The notes below the pieces were generated by a model. It did not search any database, had not been told where the DNA came from, and saw only the letters and a list, made by a program, of their open reading frames with translations. This document shows positions 44,358 through 53,195 of a stretch of DNA of 64,000 nt, one piece after another. Both the position numbers and the translations under genes were made by a program. Source of the stretch: JAWKZG01 sp041396125 (lineage in GTDB: Bacteria; Pseudomonadota; Gammaproteobacteria; Competibacterales; Competibacteraceae); contig JAWKZG010000007.1 of assembly GCA_041396125.1 (NCBI GenBank), positions 1-64,000 of the forward strand. The letters run 5' to 3'. How positions within the stretch are numbered: position 1 is the first letter of the stretch; the number at the start of each line of letters is the position of its first letter.

Positions 44358-45503
44358 TCAAAATCCAGTCACGGTTTCGGAAATTAATTGATCGACTACG
44401 GCACTCAGAGCGCGTCGCGGGTCGCCATGATCCGCCATCTCGCGATCATATGTTGCGGTCTGGCGATGTGCGCTGGTGCCGCGTTTGAGAATAGTGAGGG
44501 AGTGTTCAACTTCTGCCTCGCAACCGAAAAACTCGGCATCGGGGCGGGTGAGTTCGAGAATTTCGTGTAATAAATCAGGATAGGGCACCACCCGCCCCAT
44601 ACCAAAATCCACCAGACCTTCATCGAAACTGTAGCGTTGTGCGCGCCAGCGATTTTCATTGATCAGCATGCGCTGGTAAATCCGCCAGCGCTGATTATTG
44701 CGCCGCAGCCGGAACAGCATGCGCATCAGACAGCGGTACAGGGCTGCGATGCAGAGTGCGTCATCCATATAGGTGCAAACATCGGCGATGCGCATTTCCA
44801 GCGTGGGATAGCGGCAGGACGGGCGCACATCCCACCAGATTTTACTGGCGTCTTCGATCAGGCCGGCCTTGACCAGAACATTGATATGGCGCTGGTATTC
44901 TCCGAACGAATCGAACCGGTCCGGCAGGCCGGTACGGGGCAACTCGTTAAACACGCTCAGACGATAGGATTTCAGGCCCAGATTTTTGCCCGCCCAGAAC
45001 GGACTGGAGGTGCTCAGTACCAGCAGATGCGGCAGAAAATAAGCGACCTGATTCATCAGATCAATACGGGTATCTTCATCTTCGACCGCGACATGCACGT
45101 GCATACCGCAGATCAGCAGACGGCGCACGACGCCTTGTAAATCATTGGCGAGTGTGGAGTAGCGTTCTTTTTCGGTGTGTTTCTGTTCGTGCCAGTCGGC
45201 AAACGGATGGGTGGAGGCGGCGATGGGGGCCAGGTTGTGGCGATTGGCAACTTTCGCTACGGTAGCCCGCAAGCGGGACAGATCCTGTCGGGCGCTGGCG
45301 AGTGTTTCGTGTACGCTGGTGCCGATTTCGATCTGTGAGCGCAAAAATTCCGGGCTGAACTGGCCGCTCAGCATGCTCTCACACTCGGCCAGCATGGTCT
45401 GTGGCTGATCGTGTAGACTGCGGCTCTCGCGATGCACCAGTAAGTATTCTTCTTCAATGCCGATCGTGAATGAAGGGTCTTTATACGCCTGCATGATAGC
45501 CAT
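44358..45503 (-). CDS. carboxylate-amine ligase, YbdK/GCS2 family
   Basis: The 381 residues match the GCS2 family: FTIGIEEEYLLVH at the start, LICGMHVHVAVEDEDTRIDL, SSPFWAGKNLGLKSYRLSVF and PTLEMRIADVCTYMDDA. The family has weak glutamate-cysteine ligase activity, and its usual amine is unknown. In some cyanobacteria and proteobacteria similar proteins sit beside glutathione or circularly permuted ATP-grasp genes; here it stands alone. Confidence 0.85.
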   Translation of the reverse strand: MAIMQAYKDPSFTIGIEEEYLLVHRESRSLHDQPQTMLAECESMLSGQFSPEFLRSQIEIGTSVHETLASARQDLSRLRATVAKVANRHNLAPIAASTHPFADWHEQKHTEKERYSTLANDLQGVVRRLLICGMHVHVAVEDEDTRIDLMNQVAYFLPHLLVLSTSSPFWAGKNLGLKSYRLSVFNELPRTGLPDRFDSFGEYQRHINVLVKAGLIEDASKIWWDVRPSCRYPTLEMRIADVCTYMDDALCIAALYRCLMRMLFRLRRNNQRWRIYQRMLINENRWRAQRYSFDEGLVDFGMGRVVPYPDLLHEILELTRPDAEFFGCEAEVEHSLTILKRGTSAHRQTATYDREMADHGDPRRALSAVVDQLISETVTGF

Positions 45504-45620
45504 GATCAGAGATACTCCGCATTATATTGATTGTTCTGGCACAGACAGCGTTCAGTGCCACCTCCAGCAACCAGCCACACTGGCAACGGACAATAAAAAT
45601 CCGTTATTTAGCACCATAGC

Positions 45621-47474
45621 ATGAGTTATATGACGAGACTATTCCATATTCCTGGGTTACGCCCTGTGCCCGAAGTCCGGGCAGGCAGGGATCGTTGTAT
45701 CGGGCTGCGGACACCAGGGTTGCGGATGCCAGGGCTGGTCGCCAGCATTTTGCTGCTCGGCAGTTTATGCTGCTCACCCCGGCTTGACGCGCAAGCGGCT
45801 CTGACGACTCCCGGTAAAACCCTGGTCTATTGTGTGCAGCAGGCGCCCGAAACCCTGAACCCGCAGCTCACGGTGCACAACAGCACGTTCGACGCCAGCG
45901 CCCGACTGCTGTACGACCGTTTGCTGGCGTACCAACCGGGCACAACCGAACTGGCCCCCGGCCTGGCGCAAAGCTGGGAAATCACCGATAACGGCCGGGT
46001 TTATACCTTGTATCTGCGGGCCGATGTGTCGTTCCACAGCAATGCGGAATTTACCCCGCAGCGGCCGTTTAACGCCGACGATGTGCTGTTTACGTTTGCC
46101 CGTCAGTGGCGCAAGAATCACCCCTACTATAACGTGTCCGGCGGCACCTACGATTACTTCGAAGGTATGGGGATTTCGCGCACCGTGCTGGCCATTGACC
46201 GGCTGGACGAGCAGACCGTGCAGTTCACCCTGAAACAGGCTGATGCCTCGTTTCTGGCGACTCTGGCGCTGCCTTTCGCCTCGATACAATCGGCGGAATA
46301 TGCCGAACAGCTGTTGCGTGAGGGAAAACCCGAACAACTGGACCGTCGCCCGATAGGCACCGGGCCGTTTATGTTTGCCGGTTATCGTTCCGAGCAGGAG
46401 CTGGTCTATCAGGCCAACGAGCGCTACTGGAATGGTCGGCCGCTGCTGGATCATATCGTGCTCGCGATTACCCCCGATCCGGTGCAGGCCTATGCCAAAC
46501 TGCGCAATGGGCAATGCCATGTGCTGCCGCCCGTGCCTATCGGGCAAACGCACAGCTGGCAGAATCGACGTGGCATCCGGGTGCTGCAGAAACCGGCGCT
46601 GGATCTGGCTTATCTGGCGTTCAATACCCAACGCCCGCCTTTCGATGACAGCCGGGTCAGGCGGGCGCTGAGTCTTGCCGTGGATCGGCAGGCCATTGTC
46701 CAGATCGCCTATCAGAATGGTGCGCAACAGGCCGAACACATCCTGCCGCCGGCCACCTGGAATGCCCTGCAAGCGAACCTGACCGCCGTTAAAAATGCGC
46801 TGGCGGATCAGCTCGCAGCCAGGGTTCATAAGAACGCCAGCAAGGATGAGGGTAAGGACGACGGTAATGCGGCGCTGGTGCGCGAGATCGAACAGGTTGA
46901 CGCTGATCTGCAGGCTGCTGCGCTCAGCTATGATCCGGCCCAGGCGCGGCAGTTGCTGCAAGAAGCGGGTTATGCCGACGGCTTCAAGACCACGCTCTGG
47001 GTACTGCCGGTGCAGCGGGACTATCTGCCCGATCCACTGCAGGCCGCCAAGCTGATCCGGGCCGACTGGGCTTTGCTCGGGGTGGAGGCGGAACTGCTTG
47101 AGTTGCCGTGGGAGGCGTTTCTGGCGCGTAGCCGCAAGGGTGAACATCAGACGATTTTATTGGGCTGGGTGGGCGATAATGGCGACCCGGATAACTTTCT
47201 GACACCCTTGCTGAGCTGCGCCAATGTGAATGGTTCCAACCGGGCGCAGTGGTGTGACTCGGAGTTCGAAAATCTGTTGCGACAGGCCCGACTGGTTACG
47301 GAACCTGCCAAACGGTCGCTGCTCTATAGCAAGGCCTTGCTGCAAGTGGAGCGGGAATCCCCCTGGCTGATGCTGGCGCATTCCCTGCGTTTTCAGGCTT
47401 TGCGACGCGGAGTCAAGGATTTTGTCATGGACCCCTTCGGCGGCAGTTATTTCAACACGGTGGATTTGCAATGA
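45621..47474 (+). CDS. orphan peptide-type ABC substrate-binding protein (SBP_bac_5) with insertion
   Basis: The 617 residues are longer than the usual ~530. The leader is long and basic before the hydrophobic core (LVASILLLGSLCCS), perhaps with a lipobox-like CC. The core pattern is present (VYCVQQAPETLNPQL, VLFTFARQWRKNHPY, RRPIGTGPFMFAGYRSEQEL, DDSRVRRALSLAVDRQAIVQ). An insertion of about 50 charged residues (VHKNASKDEGKDDGNAALV, coiled-coil-like) precedes the AQARQLLQEAGY helix. No permease or ATPase genes are adjacent. SapA-like antimicrobial peptide binding is one option. Confidence 0.8.
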   Translation: MSYMTRLFHIPGLRPVPEVRAGRDRCIGLRTPGLRMPGLVASILLLGSLCCSPRLDAQAALTTPGKTLVYCVQQAPETLNPQLTVHNSTFDASARLLYDRLLAYQPGTTELAPGLAQSWEITDNGRVYTLYLRADVSFHSNAEFTPQRPFNADDVLFTFARQWRKNHPYYNVSGGTYDYFEGMGISRTVLAIDRLDEQTVQFTLKQADASFLATLALPFASIQSAEYAEQLLREGKPEQLDRRPIGTGPFMFAGYRSEQELVYQANERYWNGRPLLDHIVLAITPDPVQAYAKLRNGQCHVLPPVPIGQTHSWQNRRGIRVLQKPALDLAYLAFNTQRPPFDDSRVRRALSLAVDRQAIVQIAYQNGAQQAEHILPPATWNALQANLTAVKNALADQLAARVHKNASKDEGKDDGNAALVREIEQVDADLQAAALSYDPAQARQLLQEAGYADGFKTTLWVLPVQRDYLPDPLQAAKLIRADWALLGVEAELLELPWEAFLARSRKGEHQTILLGWVGDNGDPDNFLTPLLSCANVNGSNRAQWCDSEFENLLRQARLVTEPAKRSLLYSKALLQVERESPWLMLAHSLRFQALRRGVKDFVMDPFGGSYFNTVDLQ

Positions 47475-47619
47475 TGGCGCTTATACCGACGAGAGCCGAT
47501 AGGTTTGCGGGCAATATCGGCATTTTTATTGAAGTTTCTATTTACTGACGGAATAAAATCCGGATCGACGTGTTAACTCTGGTAATACACTCGCACAGCC
47601 ACGGCGAATTTATGCCCGA

Positions 47620-48141
47620 ATGACCGATATCACGCAGCGCTTGATTCAATGCATTCCGCGTTTACGTCGCTATGCACAGGCCTTGACCGGTGACAGTAAC
47701 CGGGCTGACGATCTGGTGCAGGACAGTCTGGAACGTGCCTGGTCGCGTCTGCATTTATGGCGGGAAAGTGGCGATCTGCGCGCCTGGCTGTTTACCATCA
47801 TGCACAATATTTTCGCCAATAATGTCCGTCAGTATGCCCGCACACCGCCCATGACATCCTTGCATGACGGGAAAGAACCTGCCGCAGCCGATACCGGGCT
47901 GGATCATATCCTGCACCTGCAGGATGTCCAGCGTGCCTTGCAGGAATTGCCTGAAGCTCAGCGCGAGGTGCTCTTGCTGGTCGGTATGGAGCAACTCAGC
48001 TACGAAGAAGTGGCAACGGTGCTGGATATTCCGATCGGCACAGTGATGTCGCGTCTGGCCCGTGCCCGGGAGCACTTGCGGGTCAGCCTGGGTCAGCCCC
48101 GACCGGCGAAGCGGCCGCGTCTTTTGCGGAGAGTGAAATGA
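47620..48141 (+). CDS. ECF-type RNA polymerase sigma factor
   Basis: The 173 residues have region 2 (RYAQALTGDSNRADDLVQDS, ERAWSRLHLW, WLFTIMHNIFANNVR) and region 4 (LPEAQREVLLLVGMEQLSYE, IPIGTVMSRLARAREHLRV). It overlaps the anti-sigma gene by four bases (ATGA), the usual arrangement. Target promoters cannot be read, but the short upstream gap (47475-47619) may include its own. Confidence 0.9.
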   Translation: MTDITQRLIQCIPRLRRYAQALTGDSNRADDLVQDSLERAWSRLHLWRESGDLRAWLFTIMHNIFANNVRQYARTPPMTSLHDGKEPAAADTGLDHILHLQDVQRALQELPEAQREVLLLVGMEQLSYEEVATVLDIPIGTVMSRLARAREHLRVSLGQPRPAKRPRLLRRVK

Positions 48142-48908
48142 ACGATCGGGACGCCCGAGTGACAGAGCAGGATCTGCACGCTTACGTCGACGATCAACTG
48201 GATCAAGCACGCCGGGCAGAGATCGAAGCCTACCTGCAGATGACGCCCGCCGAAGCCGCTAAAGTGCGCGATTACCAGCGTATCAATCAAGCCTTGCAGA
48301 CATTGCATCAGGGTGTGTTGGCCGAAGCCATACCGCGCCGTCTGCGCCGACAAAGCAAACCGGTTCGTCGCCGTCGGGCCGGATGGCAGGCGGCGATGGT
48401 TGCGGGCTGGCTGCTCTGTGGCGGTGTGATCGGCTGGTGGTTGCGGGCGCAATGGCCCATGCCGCTGCCGCCGTTTCGGGATGCACTGGTGCAAGAGGCA
48501 CTGCAGGCGCATGCGGTGTATTTACCCGAAGTTCGCCATCCGGTGGAAGTACCCGCTGAGCAGGAGAAACATCTGGTAGCCTGGTTGTCCAAGCGTTTGG
48601 CGGCGAGCATTCAGGCCCCCAAACTGACAGCGGCCGGGTTTGAATTACTGGGTGGGCGTTTGCTGCCGGCCGGGGATGGACCGGCGGCGCAGTTCATGTA
48701 TCAGAATGCACAGGGTCAGCGTTTGACCCTGTTTGTGCGCAAAGATGTCAAAGGCAGTCCCGATACTGCCTTCCAGTTCGCGGAGAAGAACCAGCTGAAT
48801 GCGTTTTACTGGATCGACCAGGATTTGGGCTATGCTCTGATTGGCGATGTCGAGCGGGATATTCTGACCCAGCTGGCTACCAGTGTTTATCAGCAATTGA
48901 CTTATTGA
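48138..48908 (+). CDS. transmembrane anti-sigma factor
   Basis: The 256 residues comprise a cytoplasmic N-terminal sigma-binding helix region (EQDLHAYVDDQLDQARRAEI), one membrane segment (about residues 80-102, WQAAMVAGWLLCGGVIGWWL) and a periplasmic sensor of about 150 residues. There is no HxxxCxxC zinc motif, so it is not a ZAS-type redox sensor. It probably holds the ECF factor at the membrane until a periplasmic signal arrives. The next gene encodes a periplasmic cytochrome. Confidence 0.8.
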   Translation: MNDRDARVTEQDLHAYVDDQLDQARRAEIEAYLQMTPAEAAKVRDYQRINQALQTLHQGVLAEAIPRRLRRQSKPVRRRRAGWQAAMVAGWLLCGGVIGWWLRAQWPMPLPPFRDALVQEALQAHAVYLPEVRHPVEVPAEQEKHLVAWLSKRLAASIQAPKLTAAGFELLGGRLLPAGDGPAAQFMYQNAQGQRLTLFVRKDVKGSPDTAFQFAEKNQLNAFYWIDQDLGYALIGDVERDILTQLATSVYQQLTY

Positions 48909-48970
48909 TGGTCTATTGCTATCAATCGGGCCGGCCCTGGCCGGCGTTTTATCACAACAGGAGAGTTATT

Positions 48971-49425
48971 ATGCGAAATCGTACTGTAATGATGATGGCT
49001 GCTATCGGTTTAGGCGCGGTGTTAAGTGCTGCCGTGCAGGCGGCAGAGCCGGAAGATCTGATCAAATACCGCAAGAATGTCATGAAAGCGATTGGCGGTG
49101 ATATGGGCGCTATTGCGGCAGTAATGCAGGGCAAGGCCGGTGATCCCTCGCATTTGAAAATGCTCGCGACAGGGCTCAATGCCAATGCCCATGTGGTGCG
49201 GGATATCTTCCCCGAGGATTCTGCCATGGGCGAGACCGAGGCCAAAGCTGAAATCTGGGATAAGCCGCAGGAATTCGACGCGGCGGTGAGCAAACTGGAA
49301 ACGGCAGCTGAGGGGTTTCTGGCAGCGACCGATAGCGGTGATAAAGCGACAATCGGTGCGGCCATGAAAGAGCTTGGCGGTGCCTGCAAAAACTGTCACG
49401 ACAATTTCCGCCAGAAAAGAAATAG
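48971..49425 (+). CDS. cytochrome c', probable 3' single-base deletion
   Basis: The start ATG follows AGGAGAGTTATT. Signal peptide MMAAIGLGAVLSAAVQAAEP, then a four-helix cytochrome c' domain with the C-terminal haem motif CKNCHDNF. As written, the frame runs on past CHDNFRQKRNR through a terminator hairpin to 49528. One extra A in the GAAAAGAAATAG run would give CHDNFRQKKK and stop at 49423-49425, the normal end. Cytochrome c' binds NO and protects against nitrosative stress. It sits directly after the sigma/anti-sigma pair. Confidence 0.8.
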
Positions 49426-49434
49426 GCCACTTTC

Positions 49435-49475
49435 AAAGCGTAATACCTTACGCGGTATTACGCTTTTTGCTGCCA
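49435..49475 (+). terminator. intrinsic terminator after cytochrome c'
   Basis: AAAGCGTAATACC and GGTATTACGCTTT form a 13-bp stem around TTACGC, ending in a short T-run. Its position only 10 bases past the corrected stop supports the shorter reading of the cytochrome gene. Confidence 0.85.
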
Positions 49476-49529
49476 GTACGGGTGCCCGAACGGAACTCAT
49501 CGCACAGCAATTACAGCCGTCCGGCTGAG

Positions 49530-49805
49530 CTAATTACCAATCGAGAACATCGACTCCAGATCGTGTTTCGAGAAACTCTGAAACGCCAGCAGGGTTTCCG
49601 TGTGGGCGATACTGTCCATGCCGGCCATTTGCCGGGTCACCAGATCAGCCATGGCTTCGTTGCTGGGGACGCGGATAATCGCGACCAGGTCAAAACGACC
49701 GCCGACAGAATACACCTCTGAAATACCCTCTATTTCAGCCAGATTATTGGCAGTGCTCTGAACCTGCCCCCGCTTGGCGTTAATTAAAACAATGGCGGTT
49801 ACCAT
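49530..49805 (-). CDS. stand-alone Lrp/AsnC ligand-binding (RAM) domain protein
   Basis: The 91 residues correspond to the RAM domain only (VTAIVLINAKRGQVQSTANN, VYSVGGRFDLVAIIRVPSNE, MDSIAHTETLLAFQSF); no HTH is present. A strong site CAGGAGGG lies eight bases upstream of the start. Such small proteins bind amino acids as oligomers and may modulate full-length Lrp-type regulators. Confidence 0.85.
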   Translation of the reverse strand: MVTAIVLINAKRGQVQSTANNLAEIEGISEVYSVGGRFDLVAIIRVPSNEAMADLVTRQMAGMDSIAHTETLLAFQSFSKHDLESMFSIGN

Positions 49806-50011
49806 ATTGATTCCCTCCTGAGAAAACCGATAAAAAAACGAACGACGAACAGCTGCAGATGACCGCTACCCTCACGCGCTTCAAAGTAGCTCACCAGCGT
49901 TGACTTACGGGGCAGCGAGACGATCCTCCGCAAATTGATCTAAACTATAGCGCAGTCCATGGGTCTGGTGCATCAGACCTGATCAATAAACCAGCTTCTG
50001 GTGGCATCAGC

Positions 50012-51673
50012 ATGATAGATCCTTTTATCGATTTTCGTACCGAACCCGCCCACTACCGCCACTGGCACCTGTCAGTCGAGGGTGCCATTGCGACCCTGAC
50101 ACTGGATGTGGATGAGCAGGGTGGTTTGCGACCGGATTACGAACTGAAGCTGAACTCCTACGATCTGGCGGTCGATATCGAACTGGCCGATGCGGTGCAG
50201 CGCCTGCGCTTCGAGTATCCGCAGGTGCGCACCGTAGTGCTGACCTCGGCCAGGGAACGGGTGTTTTGCGCCGGTGCCAATATTCGCATGCTGGCATCTT
50301 CCAGTCATGCGCATAAAGTCAATTTCTGCAAGTTCACCAACGAAACCCGCAACGCTATCGAAGACGCCGGCAGCCAGTCCGGGCAGCATTATTTATGCGC
50401 CATCAATGGTACTGCGGCAGGCGGCGGTTACGAGTTGGCACTGGCTTGCGAGCACATCCTGATGGTTGACGACGCCAGCACCGCGGTGTCGCTGCCCGAA
50501 CTGCCCTTATTAGCGGTATTACCTGGTACCGGCGGACTGACCCGGCTGGTGGACAAGCGCAAAGTACGGCGCGATCACGCCGATTTTTTCTGCACCACTG
50601 AAGAAGGTATTCGTGGTAAACGCGCTTTATCCTGGCGGCTGATCGATGAGCTGGCACCGCCGTCAAAATTCAACGCAGCGGTGCAGGCCCGTGCTGCAGC
50701 GCTGGCGGATCAGTCGGATCGGCCCGCTACCGCCACCGGCGTGCCGCTGCCCCGGCTGGAACGCAGCCTTGGCGAGCAGCGCGTGCGCTACACCCATGTC
50801 GAGGCAGAGTTCAGGCGCGAACTCGGGGCGGTATTTATTACCCTGCACGGGCCGGATCATATACCGCTCACGACTATTGCCGGGATGCAGTCCCAGGGCG
50901 CGGCATGGTGGCCTCTGGCACTGGCCCGCGAGCTGGACGATCTGCTGCTGCATCTGCGCTTTAACGAACCGGAACTGGGCACGCTGGTGTTTAAATCCAG
51001 CGGTGATCTGGATCGGGTGCTGGCCTATGACAATTTTCTGTCGGCGCAGGCTGAACATTGGCTGGCGCGCGAGATTATTCTGTACTGGAAACGCGTGTTG
51101 CAGCGGGTGGAGCTGAGCGCCCGCAGTCTGTTTGCCCTGGTTGAGCCGGGCAGCTGTTTTGCCGGCACACTGCTGGAACTGGTCCTGGGGGCTGATCGCA
51201 GTTTTATGCTGGACGGTCAGTTCGAGGGCGATAACAGGCCGCCACCCGCGCTCATGCTGAGCGGCCTGAATTTCGGCCCGCTGCCAATGGTGCACGGCCT
51301 GACGCGACTGGCTTCGCGTTATCCCGAGGCACCGGAGCAGGCAGCTGCCCTGCAGGCACAGTGCGGAGTCGAATTAGACGCTAGTGCCGCCGAGCAGGCA
51401 CGACTGGTAACGTTTATCCCGGATGACATCGACTGGGAGGACGAAGTCCGTATCGCGCTGGAAGAGCGTGCCAGTTTTTCACCCGATGCCCTGACCGGGA
51501 TGGAAGCCAATCTGCGTTTCGGCGGGCCGGAGACCGCCCAGTCGAAAATTTTTGCCCGGCTAAGCGCCTGGCAGAACTGGATTTTCCAGCGTCCCAATGC
51601 AGTCGGTGCTGACGGTGCGTTGCAATTGTATGGCACAGGTCGACGCAGCACCTTCGACAAACAGCGGGTTTAA
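50012..51673 (+). CDS. boxC: benzoyl-CoA-dihydrodiol lyase BoxC
   Basis: The 553 residues match the usual BoxC length. The crotonase-like N-terminal half has TVVLTSARERVFCAGANIRML and INGTAAGGGYELALACEHI, and the second half is the BoxC-specific region (RSFMLDGQFEGDNRPPPALM). It opens the ring of 2,3-epoxybenzoyl-CoA hydrolytically to 3,4-dehydroadipyl-CoA semialdehyde and formate. It is the first gene of the box operon on the plus strand, and boxB follows after 37 bases. Confidence 0.9.
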   Translation: MIDPFIDFRTEPAHYRHWHLSVEGAIATLTLDVDEQGGLRPDYELKLNSYDLAVDIELADAVQRLRFEYPQVRTVVLTSARERVFCAGANIRMLASSSHAHKVNFCKFTNETRNAIEDAGSQSGQHYLCAINGTAAGGGYELALACEHILMVDDASTAVSLPELPLLAVLPGTGGLTRLVDKRKVRRDHADFFCTTEEGIRGKRALSWRLIDELAPPSKFNAAVQARAAALADQSDRPATATGVPLPRLERSLGEQRVRYTHVEAEFRRELGAVFITLHGPDHIPLTTIAGMQSQGAAWWPLALARELDDLLLHLRFNEPELGTLVFKSSGDLDRVLAYDNFLSAQAEHWLAREIILYWKRVLQRVELSARSLFALVEPGSCFAGTLLELVLGADRSFMLDGQFEGDNRPPPALMLSGLNFGPLPMVHGLTRLASRYPEAPEQAAALQAQCGVELDASAAEQARLVTFIPDDIDWEDEVRIALEERASFSPDALTGMEANLRFGGPETAQSKIFARLSAWQNWIFQRPNAVGADGALQLYGTGRRSTFDKQRV

Positions 51674-51710
51674 GCGGCAGAACAATATTTTCACTGGAGG
51701 AGGAGGCAGT

Positions 51711-53138
51711 ATGACAACGATTAATTACAGCGAACGGATTCCCAATAACGTTAATTTGAGCAGCGACCGGCGTCTGCAGCGGGCGCTGGAAGCCTGGCAG
51801 CCGAATTATCTGAGCTGGTGGCAGGATATGGGTCCGGAGGGCGCGCAGAATTTCCAGATCTATCTGCGCACAGCCATCAGCGTGGATCGTCAGGGCTGGG
51901 CCCAGTTCGGCTACACCCGCATGCCCGATTACCGCTGGGGAATATTTCTGGCCGACCCGGAGCCGGACCGGCGTATTGCTTTCGGTGAGCATCAGGGCGA
52001 GCCGGTCTGGCAGGAAGTGCCGGGTGAATATCGCGCGCCCTTGCGGCGGTTGATCACGATTCAGGGCGATACTGAACCCGCCTCGGTGGAACAGCAGCGC
52101 TGGCTGGGTCTGACCTGTCCTTCACTGTACGATCTGCGCAATCTGTTCCAGGTCAATGTGGAAGAAGGCCGGCACCTGTGGGCGATGGTGTATTTACTGC
52201 AGGCGCATTTTGGCCGGGATGGCCGGGAAGAGGCCGAAGCCTTGCTGCAGCGGCGCTCGGGTGATGCCGACAAACCGCGCATGCTGGGCGCATACAATGA
52301 GCCGACACCCGACTGGCTGTCGTTTTTCATGTTTACTTTTTTCACCGACCGCGACGGCAAGTTTCAGTTGTCCTCGCTGGCCGAATCGGCGTTCGATCCG
52401 CTGGCCCGTACCTGCCGCTTTATGCTGACCGAAGAAGCCCACCATATGTTCGTCGGTATCACCGGTCTGACACGGGTCGTGCAGCGTACCTGCGAGGTGA
52501 TGCGGGCACACAGGCTGGAACTCGATCAGGCGCGTTCGCATGGCCTGATTGATTTGCCCACATTTCAGAAATATCTGAATTTTCATTGCAGTGTGACACT
52601 GGATCTGTTCGGGGCGGAGGTGTCCAGCAATGCCGCCGGCAGTTTCACCGGTGGACTGAAGGGGCGTTTCCGGGAATCCATGATTGACGACGATCATCGC
52701 TTGAACGATACCCCGTATCCGGTCGTGCAGTACCAGGACGGGCAGTTCAAAGCGGTGGAGGTACCGGCACTGAATGCGCTCAATGAACGGCTGCGAGAAG
52801 ATTATCTGGCCGACCTGCAAGACGGCATGCGGCGCTTGAACAATATCCTCAAACAGCACGATATCGATTTCGAGCTGACGCTGCCGCACCGGGCGTTTAA
52901 TCGTCGCATCGGGGTGTTTAAGGAATTGCATGTGACACCGGATGGACAGTTGCTCAGCGCCGAGGAATGGCGTGCGCGTGAGCCGGAGTGGCTGCCGACC
53001 GAGGCTGATCGCAGCTATGTGCAATCACTGATGACACAGGCGGTTACCGAGCCGGGCAAATTTGCCAACTGGATTGCGCCGCCACCGCGCGGTATCAATC
53101 AGCAGCCCATCGATTTCGAATATGTGCGCTTTGACTGA
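51711..53138 (+). CDS. boxB: benzoyl-CoA 2,3-epoxidase subunit BoxB
   Basis: ATG 51711 behind GGAGGAGG; the longer frame upstream is rejected. 475 residues. Di-iron ligand motifs VEEGRH at 150-155 and TEEAHH at 240-245 are intact. INYSERIPNNVNLSSDRRLQ and WQPNYLSWWQDMGP are typical. With the reductase BoxA it epoxidises benzoyl-CoA. boxA is not in this window. Confidence 0.9.
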   Translation: MTTINYSERIPNNVNLSSDRRLQRALEAWQPNYLSWWQDMGPEGAQNFQIYLRTAISVDRQGWAQFGYTRMPDYRWGIFLADPEPDRRIAFGEHQGEPVWQEVPGEYRAPLRRLITIQGDTEPASVEQQRWLGLTCPSLYDLRNLFQVNVEEGRHLWAMVYLLQAHFGRDGREEAEALLQRRSGDADKPRMLGAYNEPTPDWLSFFMFTFFTDRDGKFQLSSLAESAFDPLARTCRFMLTEEAHHMFVGITGLTRVVQRTCEVMRAHRLELDQARSHGLIDLPTFQKYLNFHCSVTLDLFGAEVSSNAAGSFTGGLKGRFRESMIDDDHRLNDTPYPVVQYQDGQFKAVEVPALNALNERLREDYLADLQDGMRRLNNILKQHDIDFELTLPHRAFNRRIGVFKELHVTPDGQLLSAEEWRAREPEWLPTEADRSYVQSLMTQAVTEPGKFANWIAPPPRGINQQPIDFEYVRFD

Positions 53139-53195
53139 GCACGCGCCAGAAGAATCGCCGAGCCGCTTTGTTGCAACAAATTCTGAGGAGTACGC

